A stretch of DNA of 64,000 nt, from NCBI RefSeq assembly GCF_004122105.1, contig NZ_SBKN01000008.1, positions 62,001 through 126,000 of the forward strand. The letters run 5' to 3'. Both the position numbers and the translations under genes were made by a program. Of the stretch, positions 41,170 to 49,040 are shown piece by piece. Each line of letters opens with the position of its first letter. The stretch's first letter is position 1. Source of the DNA: Flavobacterium stagni. GTDB lineage: Bacteria > Bacteroidota > Bacteroidia > Flavobacteriales > Flavobacteriaceae. The notes below the pieces were generated by a model. The model made no database searches and was not told the origin of the DNA. It saw nothing but the letters and a program-made list of their open reading frames with translations.

Positions 41170-42381
41170 ATGAGATTACACCGTAATTTAGTTTTTACTA
41201 CGATTGATGCCCTTCATGCGATTTTCAATGAAGGCGAATATGCCGACAAAGTGGTTGCCCGTTCGCTCAAAAAAGACAAACGCTGGGGAAGTCACGATCG
41301 AAAATTTGTAGCAGAGACGATTTACGACCTGGTTCGTTGGAAACGATTGTATGCAGAAATTGCGGAAGTAAAAGCTCCTTTTGATCGGGATAAACTATGG
41401 CGAATGTTTGCCGTATGGGCCGTATTACGTGGTTATCCTCTACCCGATTGGAAATATTTTGAAGATACCCCGCAACGAAAAATCAAAGGTCGATTTGACG
41501 AATTATCCAAAGTGCGTAAACTGCGCGAGTCTATTCCGGATTGGATGGACGAAATTGGAGTTCAAGAATTGGGTGAAGAAATTTGGACTAAAGAAATTGC
41601 AGCACAAAATCGCTTGGCTGATGTGGTGCTTCGCGTCAACACTTTAAAAACTACGCGTGAGAAAGTGAGAGCCCGATTAATGGACTTGAACATTGTCACC
41701 GAACCCATACCCAATTTACCTGACGGGTTGATTTTACCCGAACGTGCCAATGTATTCTTAACCGATGTCTTTAAAGAAGGTTGGTTTGAGGTACAAGACG
41801 GTTCATCCCAATTGGTTGCACCTTTATTGGATGTCAAACCTGGAATGAAAGTCGTAGATGCTTGCGCAGGTGCGGGAGGAAAAACCTTGCATTTAGCATC
41901 CCTAATGGAAAACAAAGGACAAATCATTGCCATGGATTTGTACGAAAGCAAATTAAAAGAATCCAAATTACGTGCCCGTAGAAATGGCGCTCACAATATT
42001 GATTACCGTGTGATTGACTCCACAAAAGTCATCAAAAAACTTCATGAAAAAGCAGACCGTGTCTTGATTGACGCACCTTGTAGTGGATTGGGCGTATTAA
42101 AACGCAATCCCGATTCGAAATGGAAATTGCAACCCGAATTTCTAGATAACATCCGAAAAGTACAAGCTGAAGTTTTGGAAAATTATTCCAAAATGGTTAA
42201 GCCGGGCGGCAAATTAGTCTATGCTACTTGTTCCATCTTACCTTCTGAAAATCAGGAACAAATTAAGCATTTTTTAAGCACTGAAACTGGGAAATCCTTT
42301 ACCTTTGTCAAGGATGTAAAAGTCCTTGCCCACGAATCAGGATTCGACGGCTTCTATATGGCCTTATTAGAACGAAAATAA
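41170..42381 (+). CDS. RsmB/NOP-family RNA 5-methylcytosine methyltransferase, 403 aa
   Basis: The catalytic domain shows the SAM site DACAGAGGKTLHLA (about 233-246), the motif IV DAPCSGLGVLKRNPDSKW (about 301-318) and motif VI YATCSILPSENQEQI (about 344-358); the two cysteines are the nucleophile and release Cys of m5C RNA methyltransferases. The N-terminal 150 residues are helical and NusB-like in RsmB proteins. It likely methylates rRNA or tRNA. The start is set by the promoter at 41143. The endonuclease gene follows nine bases later. Confidence 0.93.
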   Translation: MRLHRNLVFTTIDALHAIFNEGEYADKVVARSLKKDKRWGSHDRKFVAETIYDLVRWKRLYAEIAEVKAPFDRDKLWRMFAVWAVLRGYPLPDWKYFEDTPQRKIKGRFDELSKVRKLRESIPDWMDEIGVQELGEEIWTKEIAAQNRLADVVLRVNTLKTTREKVRARLMDLNIVTEPIPNLPDGLILPERANVFLTDVFKEGWFEVQDGSSQLVAPLLDVKPGMKVVDACAGAGGKTLHLASLMENKGQIIAMDLYESKLKESKLRARRNGAHNIDYRVIDSTKVIKKLHEKADRVLIDAPCSGLGVLKRNPDSKWKLQPEFLDNIRKVQAEVLENYSKMVKPGGKLVYATCSILPSENQEQIKHFLSTETGKSFTFVKDVKVLAHESGFDGFYMALLERK

Positions 42382-42390
42382 ACTTAACGA

Positions 42391-43473
42391 ATGAATAAAA
42401 TTTTTACAGTATTGGCAACCTTTGCCATCGGGATTTTGTCGGCTCAAAACGGAGCCCCAGCAAATCCATATTACAACGGATTCAACTGGACATTAACCGG
42501 AATGAGTCTCAAAGATGCCTTAGCTACTAAAATTACAACAACACATACCAATGAATTAACTTACACACCAGGTGTTTGGAACGCCATTAAAGCAGTAGAT
42601 TTAGATCCAACAAATACAGCCAATGTATTATTGGTATATGGTTGGGAATCTGGAAGTGATGCCGACGTAACCAATGACCGCACCCGTGATAAAAATGCGA
42701 ATAGCGGGACAAATGGTGACTGGAATCGCGAACATATTTATGCCCAGTCATTGGGAACGCCCGATTTAGGTCAAATCGGACCCGGTGCTGATGCACACAT
42801 GCTTCGTGCTTGTGATGTCCAACGTAATGCCTCTCGTGGAAATCGTTTGTATGCTACAGGTTCTGGCACAGCATCATATACAATTGGAGCTAACAATTGG
42901 TATCCTGGTGACGAATGGAAAGGTGATATTGCTCGAATTCTAATGTATATGTACTTACGCTATGGTTCACAATGTTTGCCTACAGCTGTTGTGGTGGGTT
43001 CTCCTGTCGCATCGGATAGCAATATGATTGATTTATTATTGCAATGGAACGCCGATGATCCGGTTACTCAAAATGAAGATAACCGAAACACTTACATGAA
43101 CAATACGAGTAATACGTATGCACAAGGCAATCGCAATCCTTTCATTGATAATCCGTATTTAGCGACACGTATTTGGGGCGGACCTGTGGCTCAGAACCGT
43201 TGGCCGAATATCTTTTTGGCCAATGATCATTTTGACACAACTGATGTGGGTATTTTCCCAAATCCATCCAACAATCATGCGGTTTATGTGCAGACGAATA
43301 CAAGTATTGATCGCATTGCTGTGTATAATTTAAATGGACAAGAAGTGATGCACTTCGAACACCCTTCTTTTGCCAATGAACAATTGCAAATTGAAAATAT
43401 ACCCAGTGGTTTCTATTTCTTTAAATTAGAATCCGGTTTGGAATCGGTTACCCAAAAGGTAATCATCAACTAA
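42391..43473 (+). CDS. Secreted endonuclease I with T9SS sorting domain, 360 aa
   Basis: A signal peptide (1 to about 18, FAIGILSAQN) precedes an EndA/NucM-type nuclease domain (about 20-270) with the His-Me finger NWNREHIYAQSLG (about 111-123; His is the general base) and a downstream Asn-rich stretch RACDVQRNASRGNR. The last 75 residues (VGIFPNPSNNHAVYVQ ... GFYFFKLES) form a type A T9SS C-terminal domain that directs outer-membrane translocation and cleavage or anchoring. It is likely extracellular DNA/RNA degradation for nutrient use. It ends at a bidirectional terminator facing rluD. Confidence 0.95.
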   Translation: MNKIFTVLATFAIGILSAQNGAPANPYYNGFNWTLTGMSLKDALATKITTTHTNELTYTPGVWNAIKAVDLDPTNTANVLLVYGWESGSDADVTNDRTRDKNANSGTNGDWNREHIYAQSLGTPDLGQIGPGADAHMLRACDVQRNASRGNRLYATGSGTASYTIGANNWYPGDEWKGDIARILMYMYLRYGSQCLPTAVVVGSPVASDSNMIDLLLQWNADDPVTQNEDNRNTYMNNTSNTYAQGNRNPFIDNPYLATRIWGGPVAQNRWPNIFLANDHFDTTDVGIFPNPSNNHAVYVQTNTSIDRIAVYNLNGQEVMHFEHPSFANEQLQIENIPSGFYFFKLESGLESVTQKVIIN

Positions 43474-43509
43474 AAAAAGCCTCCGAAATAATATCGGAGG
43501 CTTTTTTTT
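43472..43509. terminator. Bidirectional terminator between the nuclease and rluD
   Basis: AAAAAAAGCCTCCGA/TCGGAGGCTTTTTTT with a seven-base A/T loop has A- and T-tracts on both sides, so it serves the two convergent genes. Confidence 0.95.
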
Positions 43510-44548
43510 ATTCTTCTTCTAACGTATGCGATTTGGAATAGGTGCGCCATTTCTCCACACATTCCACTAAATCATTCGGGATTTCTGAGTCAAATCGCAT
43601 CATTTCTCCCGTTACAGGATGCACAAACCCTAATGTCTTGGCATGAAGCGCCTGACGGGGTAATACTTTAAAACAATTTTCCACAAATTGCTTGTATTTG
43701 GTGAAGGTTGTTCCTTTAAGTATGGCATTACCTCCGTAACGTTCATCATTGAATAATGTATGTCCGATGTGCTTCATGTGCACACGGATTTGGTGGGTGC
43801 GACCCGTTTCTAATTTACAAGAAACCAAGGTCACATAGCCCAATCGTTCCAAGACTTTATAATGAGTAACCGCATGTTTTCCTATTTCTGAATCCTCAAA
43901 AACGGCCATTTGCATACGGTCGCGAACATGTCGGGCAATATTACCCTCGATAGTTCCTGCATCATCTTCAACATTTCCCCAAACCAAAGCCACATATTCA
44001 CGCTCTGATGTTTTTTCTTCAAATTGCTTGGCCAGATGAGTCATCGCTTGTTCGGTTTTGGCAACCACTAACAATCCTGAAGTATCTTTATCAATGCGAT
44101 GCACCAAACCTGGACGTTCTGAACTATTCAACGGTAAACGATTTCCATAATGATAGGCTAAAGCATTGACCAATGTTCCCGTGTAATTTCCATGCCCCGG
44201 ATGTACTACCAATCCTGGGGGTTTGTTGATGACAACTAAAGAATCATCTTCATATACGATATCCAAAGGTATGTCTTCGGGGACAATCTTATGTTCGAAC
44301 GGTGGATGGGTCAGCACAATACGAATAATATCGCCTGGTTTGACTTTATAATTTGACTTCACTCCCGCTTCATTAACCAACACATTACCGCTGTCAGCTG
44401 CATTTTGCAATTTATTTCGTGAAATATTGGGGATTTGCAATTGCAAATATTTGTCAATTCGCATCAAACCCTGCCCTTTGGGCACTTCAAATCGGAAATG
44501 CTCAAAAAGTTCGTCCTCGGGTTCTAACCATGGGGTATTAGAATCCAT
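43508..44548 (-). CDS. rluD: 23S rRNA pseudouridine synthase RluD-like, 346 aa
   Basis: An N-terminal S4 RNA-binding domain (about 15-85; MRIDKYLQLQIPNISRNKLQ) is followed by the RluA/RluD catalytic domain with HRIDKDTSGLLVVAKT (about 151-166, catalytic Asp) and ETGRTHQIRVH (about 242-252). RluD modifies 23S rRNA helix 69. Its start overlaps the stop of the PASTA gene by 11 bases. Distinguishing RluD from RluA/RluC rests on the S4 domain and the length. Confidence 0.92.
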   Translation of the reverse strand: MDSNTPWLEPEDELFEHFRFEVPKGQGLMRIDKYLQLQIPNISRNKLQNAADSGNVLVNEAGVKSNYKVKPGDIIRIVLTHPPFEHKIVPEDIPLDIVYEDDSLVVINKPPGLVVHPGHGNYTGTLVNALAYHYGNRLPLNSSERPGLVHRIDKDTSGLLVVAKTEQAMTHLAKQFEEKTSEREYVALVWGNVEDDAGTIEGNIARHVRDRMQMAVFEDSEIGKHAVTHYKVLERLGYVTLVSCKLETGRTHQIRVHMKHIGHTLFNDERYGGNAILKGTTFTKYKQFVENCFKVLPRQALHAKTLGFVHPVTGEMMRFDSEIPNDLVECVEKWRTYSKSHTLEEE

Positions 44549-45158
44549 CCGTTAAACTATCTTGGGGTTCGGTATCCGGAATAGAATCCGTTTCAGTTTC
44601 TTCAAAAACCACTTTTCCATCACCCAAAACGAGATCAATTTTGGAGGATTTCAATACTTTGGTTCCTGCTTTTATTTTTTTTCCATTCATCCACATCTCC
44701 AAGACCATATCCTTTCCGATGTAAGGTTTATAAGTAATCTCACCTTCTTGTAATCCAACGGCTTTCAGTGTTGGAACTGCTTGACGATAGGTTTTTTCAA
44801 CCAAATCAGGAACAGCAACCATGGTATAGGTTGACGCATTGATTTTCACATAAATGGTTCGTCCCCCTTTTACCTTACTACCTGCAGTAGGTTCTTGTTG
44901 AACGATGGTTAACTTCGGAAAATCAGCAATATAATCGACCGTATCAATAATTTCATAATCCAAATCTAATTCGTCTAATTTCTCCTCGGCTTGTTCGGGA
45001 GTCATTTTACTTAGATTAGGAACGGTAATTTCTTCACCGTGATTGGTTACAAAGGTTATCCAATGAAAAAACAAAAAACCCAACACGGCTACAATTAACA
45101 AGGCCGCCGCTGCTTGGGCAAAAAAGACTTTACTGGTCAAATAATTCCGTAAACTCAT
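44538..45158 (-). CDS. Membrane protein with PASTA domains, 206 aa
   Basis: One membrane helix (about 12-36; FFAQAAAALLIVAVLGFLFF) is followed by PASTA domains, at about 43-112 (EITVPNLSKMTPEQAEEKL) and 113-185 (VAVPDLVEKTYRQAVPTL), and an acidic tail. PASTA domains bind peptidoglycan fragments or beta-lactams in kinases and PBPs; here there is no kinase or PBP domain, a layout common in Bacteroidota beside ddl and rluD. The ATG at 45158 is chosen because the upstream 14 codons run into the divergent promoter region of ddl. Confidence 0.88.
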   Translation of the reverse strand: MSLRNYLTSKVFFAQAAAALLIVAVLGFLFFHWITFVTNHGEEITVPNLSKMTPEQAEEKLDELDLDYEIIDTVDYIADFPKLTIVQQEPTAGSKVKGGRTIYVKINASTYTMVAVPDLVEKTYRQAVPTLKAVGLQEGEITYKPYIGKDMVLEMWMNGKKIKAGTKVLKSSKIDLVLGDGKVVFEETETDSIPDTEPQDSLTDGF

Positions 45159-45206
45159 ACGATTCAATTTCTCGCAAAGATAGGATTTTAGTTGCAACAA
45201 TTATGT

Positions 45207-45214
45207 TATTTTTG
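45207..45214 (+). promoter_or_regulatory. Promoter -7 box for ddl
   Basis: TATTTTTG matches TAnnTTTG, 26 bases before the ddl ATG. It lies in the 80-base divergent gap shared with the PASTA gene. Confidence 0.5.
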
Positions 45215-45240
45215 CGAGGTACAATTAAAAAATATCCCCG

Positions 45241-46230
45241 ATGAACGTTGCAGTTGTGATGGGCGGATACTCCGATGAATCGGTAATTTCGCTTCGAAGT
45301 GGTCAGTTAATTTTAAACCAATTAGACCGTTCAAAATACAAGCCGTATGAAGTACACATTCTTAAAGAAGGATGGTCAGTTCTTATCGATGGGGAAAAAT
45401 TCGCAGTAGATAAAAGTGATTTTTCATTTCAACTAGAAGGAAAAAAAATCAAGTTTGATGTAGCTGTAAACACCGTTCACGGCACACCCGGAGAAGACGG
45501 CCATTTGCAAGCGTATTGGGAGTTAATTGATGTACCATATACGGGATGTAATTTTTACCAATCGGCACTCACTTTCAACAAAAGAGATACGTTATCGGTA
45601 CTTTCGAAATTTGATATACCAAAGGCCAAATCGGTGTATTTACGATACGGCGACCCCATTCATGCGGAAGCATTGGTAGCGGAATTAGGTTTGCCTTTTT
45701 TCGTAAAACCGAATCAGTCGGGAAGTTCACTTGGCGTTTCCATGGTTCAGTCAATCGACGAATTGGAAAAAGCACTTGCCTTTGCCTTTGCAGAAGATCA
45801 TGATATTTTAATTGAATCGTATCTAAAAGGAACGGAAGTCTCTGTGGGTGTTTTACGCTATCGCGGGGAAGTTATGGTTTTGGGAATAACAGAAATTGTT
45901 TCTCAAAATGCTTTTTTTGATTACGAAGCCAAATACCAAGGTAAATCCGAAGAAATAACGCCTGCCCGATTGGATGCCGCCATTGAAGCTTTGGTGAAAA
46001 CCACTGCCAAGAAGGCTTATGAGGCTTTGGGAATGACGGGTTTTTCGAGAACCGACTTCATCATCATGGACGGAATTCCGCATTTCATCGAGATGAATAC
46101 CAATCCGGGGTTGTCGCCACAAAGTATTTTCCCGCAACAAGCCGCTCATGCACAAATTGCCTTTAGTGATTTATTAGACAATGAAATCCGATTAGCATTG
46201 GAGCGCAAAACCATTTGGGCTAAGTTATGA
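45241..46230 (+). CDS. ddl: D-alanine--D-alanine ligase, 329 aa
   Basis: Ddl makes the D-Ala-D-Ala dipeptide of peptidoglycan using ATP-grasp chemistry. Motifs include VVMGGYSDESVISLRSG (about 5-21), NTVHGTPGEDGHLQAYWEL (about 77-95), YTGCNFYQSALTFNKR (about 100-115), FVKPNQSGSSLGVS (about 155-168) and IEMNTNPGLSPQSIFPQQA (about 282-300). Its stop overlaps the start of the next gene (ATGA). Confidence 0.95.
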   Translation: MNVAVVMGGYSDESVISLRSGQLILNQLDRSKYKPYEVHILKEGWSVLIDGEKFAVDKSDFSFQLEGKKIKFDVAVNTVHGTPGEDGHLQAYWELIDVPYTGCNFYQSALTFNKRDTLSVLSKFDIPKAKSVYLRYGDPIHAEALVAELGLPFFVKPNQSGSSLGVSMVQSIDELEKALAFAFAEDHDILIESYLKGTEVSVGVLRYRGEVMVLGITEIVSQNAFFDYEAKYQGKSEEITPARLDAAIEALVKTTAKKAYEALGMTGFSRTDFIIMDGIPHFIEMNTNPGLSPQSIFPQQAAHAQIAFSDLLDNEIRLALERKTIWAKL

Positions 46231-46850
46231 TTGTCATCTTAGGCACAAAAACGCACTTGCGTCATGCGGCCACCTTTCAAGGAAATTGCCCCCATTGTCA
46301 ATTGAACCAAGTGGATTTCGAACTCCAATTGTATTGCGATTATACACATTTGACGTTTATTCCGCTATTTCCCGTCAAGCGTCACGGGGAAATTCATTGT
46401 ACCCACTGCAATGCTTATATTGAATATGCTGATTTACCCCAATCGAGCAAATCAAAAGTAGATGCTATTGCCCATCAAAAAAGAATATTCCCAGTTTGGA
46501 CTTTTACAGGTTCGGCAGTTATACTAGTAGTGATTTGCCTATTCTTAAAAAATTGGTATGTAAAATCGCATACCGATTACCCACTCGAGCAACTTCAAAA
46601 AGGAGATGTTGTGCTTTATGAAACGGAAAATGGCTATTATTCGACATTTAAAATTTTAGAACGAAAAGGGACCACATTTCAAGTGTTGGTCAACGAATAT
46701 GTCCAAGACACCTATTTTGATTTAGAGGATCTGGATATACCTTCCAACTACGGCAAACAAAAGGAATCGTTGTCATTAGAAGATTTAAATGCGATGGAAG
46801 AAAATGGACGCATCGAAGGGATTGAAAAATCAAATTTGAATTCATTTTAA
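46227..46850 (+). CDS. Zinc-ribbon membrane protein, 207 aa
   Basis: Cysteine pairs CPHC (about 21-24) and CTHC (about 57-60) suggest a zinc ribbon; one membrane helix follows (about 93-111) and a periplasmic or luminal soluble domain to residue 207. The ATG overlaps the ddl stop (ATGA), so translation is probably coupled. I do not recognise the family; the soluble domain (HTDYPLEQLQKGDVVLYET) has no diagnostic motif. A link to cell-wall synthesis is inferred only from coupling with ddl. Confidence 0.75.
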   Translation: MIVILGTKTHLRHAATFQGNCPHCQLNQVDFELQLYCDYTHLTFIPLFPVKRHGEIHCTHCNAYIEYADLPQSSKSKVDAIAHQKRIFPVWTFTGSAVILVVICLFLKNWYVKSHTDYPLEQLQKGDVVLYETENGYYSTFKILERKGTTFQVLVNEYVQDTYFDLEDLDIPSNYGKQKESLSLEDLNAMEENGRIEGIEKSNLNSF

Positions 46851-46883
46851 ATCGCTAACTTTACATTACTTATTCCAACAACT

Positions 46884-47342
46884 ATGAAACGAGCAATTTT
46901 TCCAGGTTCATTTGACCCCATAACGTTAGGACACTTTGATATCATTCAACGAGGAGCTTCCTTGTTTGATGAAATCATTGTTGCCATTGGGGTGAATGCC
47001 GAAAAAAAATACATGTTCTCATTGGAAGAACGCAAACGTTTCATTGAAGAAGCCTTTAAAGACGAACCCAAAGTGAGAGTGATCACGTATGAAGGGTTAA
47101 CTATTGATTTGTGTAAAAAAGAAAAAGCAGATTTTATTCTCAGAGGTTTACGAAATCCCGCTGATTTTGAGTTTGAAAAAGCGATTGCCCATACCAACCG
47201 TAAATTGTCCCAAATTGAAACCGTCTTTTTATTGACTGCTTCGCGAACCTCTTATATTTCTTCCAGTATTGTTCGGGATGTATTGCGAAATGGTGGAGAT
47301 TACACCGTTTTAGTGCCGGATTCTGTTCGGGTGAAAAAATAA
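46884..47342 (+). CDS. coaD: Phosphopantetheine adenylyltransferase, 152 aa
   Basis: CoaD forms dephospho-CoA from 4'-phosphopantetheine and ATP. The nucleotidyltransferase motif FPGSFDPITLGHFDII (about 5-20; TLGH = (H/T)xGH) and the C-terminal RTSYISSSIVRDVLRNGGD (about 124-142, ISSTxxR-like) are present, and the length is typical of bacterial PPAT. It is 33 bases downstream of the zinc-ribbon gene. A weak TAACTTTA box lies between them. Confidence 0.96.
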   Translation: MKRAIFPGSFDPITLGHFDIIQRGASLFDEIIVAIGVNAEKKYMFSLEERKRFIEEAFKDEPKVRVITYEGLTIDLCKKEKADFILRGLRNPADFEFEKAIAHTNRKLSQIETVFLLTASRTSYISSSIVRDVLRNGGDYTVLVPDSVRVKK

Positions 47343-47945
47343 TTAAATCAAACTATTTTCTTCTTCAAAAAGTAATTTGATATTTTCATACGAATTACCG
47401 AGTGCATCACGGACTTCTTCAGGAGATAACCAGGCCACTTTTTCAATACCTTCATTGGCTTGTGGAGTTGGCGTTCCTTTAAAATTGGTTTTCATTTCGA
47501 ACCAATGGGTAATTTTCAATCGGTATTTGCCACCTCGTTTAAAGATGTGATACGTTTTTTGAAGTTTACGGGTAATTTTTAATTGATTGACTCCTGTTTC
47601 TTCTTCCACTTCACGTAATGCGGTATCTTCTATGTCTTCATTTTTTTCAATGCCGCCTTTGGGTAAATCCCATTTTCCATTGCGATAGATAAAAAGAACC
47701 TTGCCTTCTGCATTGTAAACTAAACCACCGCCGGCCTTTTTCACAGGAATTTTCTCTTTTACCTTTTTTAAAATTTCTTTTTCATCCGGATAGTACAAAT
47801 AGGCTTTCTTAATCTTGTTATTGAACATCTTTACAATAAGCTGCTCGATGTCAACGCTTTCCAACAAAAACAATTGAAAGTCGGTTTCCTTGGCGACCTC
47901 GTTTGTCAAAAAAAGTGGCTTATCGTTTACAAAAACTTTATACAT
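47343..47945 (-). CDS. Nudix hydrolase, 200 aa
   Basis: An N-terminal region of about 70 residues of unknown role precedes the Nudix domain with the box GGIEKNEDIEDTALREVEEETGV (split: GGIEKNEDIEDTALRE at about 98-113, then VEEETG), fitting GX5EX7REUXEEXGU. KKAGGGLVYNAEGKVLFI begins the fold. It is a diphosphate hydrolase of unknown substrate. It is convergent with coaD without overlap and its start codon overlaps the -7 box of the divergent pyrE gene. Confidence 0.93.
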   Translation of the reverse strand: MYKVFVNDKPLFLTNEVAKETDFQLFLLESVDIEQLIVKMFNNKIKKAYLYYPDEKEILKKVKEKIPVKKAGGGLVYNAEGKVLFIYRNGKWDLPKGGIEKNEDIEDTALREVEEETGVNQLKITRKLQKTYHIFKRGGKYRLKITHWFEMKTNFKGTPTPQANEGIEKVAWLSPEEVRDALGNSYENIKLLFEEENSLI

Positions 47946-47948
47946 TTG
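47941..47948 (+). promoter_or_regulatory. Promoter -7 box for pyrE, overlapping the Nudix start codon
   Basis: TACATTTG matches TAnnTTTG. The Nudix ATG on the other strand occupies 47943-47945, and the pyrE ATG at 47953 lies four bases after the box, so the pyrE mRNA should be leaderless. Confidence 0.6.
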
Positions 47949-47952
47949 TACT

Positions 47953-48603
47953 ATGATTTTTAATACTGCAACTGCCGAGAAAACTGCCGAATTGCTCTTA
48001 CAAATAAACGCAATTAAATTAAATCCGTCAAATCCTTTTTTATGGGCTTCCGGATGGCACTCCCCTATTTATTGTGACAACCGCCTAACTCTTTCATTTC
48101 CAGCGATTCGAAATTTCATTCGCGATGAATTTGCCAAAAATATTGAAGAAAAATACGGCAAACCCGATGTTATTGCTGGTGTTGCTACCGGTGCAATTGG
48201 TATCGGAATTTTAGTGGCAGAAGAAATGGGACTTCCGTTTGTCTATGTTCGACCCGAACCCAAAAAACACGGTCGTAAAAATCAAGTGGAAGGTTTCCTT
48301 CAAAAAGGGCAAAATGTGGTTGTCGTTGAAGATTTAATCAGTACGGGAAACAGTAGTTTACTTGCGGTTGAAGCCCTTCGTGAAGCGGGCGCCAATGTAA
48401 AAGGTATGGCTGCCATTTTTTCCTATGGTTTTGAAATTGCCAAAGCGAATTTTGAAAACGCGAATGTGAATTTAAACACCTTAAGTGATTACGAACATTT
48501 ACTCCCTTTAGCGGTAGCAAAACAATATATCAACGAAAACGAATTAAGCACATTACAAGACTGGCGTATGCATCCAGACACCTGGAATGTCGCTGTAAAA
48601 TAA
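47953..48603 (+). CDS. pyrE: Orotate phosphoribosyltransferase, 216 aa
   Basis: PyrE converts orotate and PRPP to OMP in pyrimidine synthesis. Motifs are ASGWHSPIYCDNRLTLSFP (about 31-49), VIAGVATGAIGIGILVAEEM (about 75-94), FVYVRPEPKKHGRKNQVEG (about 98-116) and the PRPP loop VVVVEDLISTGNSSL (about 122-136). The ATG at 47953 is preferred to an upstream start inside the divergent Nudix gene. An SRPBCC gene follows six bases later. Confidence 0.96.
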   Translation: MIFNTATAEKTAELLLQINAIKLNPSNPFLWASGWHSPIYCDNRLTLSFPAIRNFIRDEFAKNIEEKYGKPDVIAGVATGAIGIGILVAEEMGLPFVYVRPEPKKHGRKNQVEGFLQKGQNVVVVEDLISTGNSSLLAVEALREAGANVKGMAAIFSYGFEIAKANFENANVNLNTLSDYEHLLPLAVAKQYINENELSTLQDWRMHPDTWNVAVK

Positions 48604-48609
48604 TATATT

Positions 48610-49002
48610 ATGCAATTAGAAAGTCCGAAAGTCGCCGTATCCAAATCAGCTGAATATCTATTCAACGCATTAACGGATGTCAAAAATTTTGAAAAATTAA
48701 TGCCTGAAAACATTGCAAAGTTTGAAGTAACGGATGAAAACACTTTTTTATTTGGTTTAAGTGGGATGCCCGAAATTAAATTACGTTTGAAAGAACAAAC
48801 GCCACACAGCTACATCAAATTAGGTGCTGCCAGTGATAAAGTTCCTTTTACGCTCATCGCCAATATTGAAAATACAGGACCCGAAAGTGCAAATATACAA
48901 TTGCAATTTGAAGGCGAATTCAATGCGATGATGGCGATGATGGTTAAAGGTCCGATCACCAAATTTCTCGAAACCCTATCGTCTAATATGGGCAAATTAT
49001 AA
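48610..49002 (+). CDS. SRPBCC-family protein downstream of pyrE, 130 aa
   Basis: The whole protein is one START/SRPBCC-like fold: KSAEYLFNALTDVKNFEKLMP at the start is a typical helix after the first strand, followed by strands and a long C-terminal helix. It is soluble, without signal. A hydrophobic ligand is possible, but no ligand can be assigned. It follows pyrE by six bases and ends at a bidirectional terminator, so the two form an operon. Confidence 0.8.
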   Translation: MQLESPKVAVSKSAEYLFNALTDVKNFEKLMPENIAKFEVTDENTFLFGLSGMPEIKLRLKEQTPHSYIKLGAASDKVPFTLIANIENTGPESANIQLQFEGEFNAMMAMMVKGPITKFLETLSSNMGKL

Positions 49003-49006
49003 AATC

Positions 49007-49040
49007 AAAAAATCCCGATAGAAATCGGGATTTTTTTTTT
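49007..49040. terminator. Bidirectional terminator between the pyrE operon and the EF-G-like gene
   Basis: AAAAAATCCCGAT/ATCGGGATTTTTT with loop AGAA carries A- and T-tracts on both sides and serves both convergent transcripts. Confidence 0.95.
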
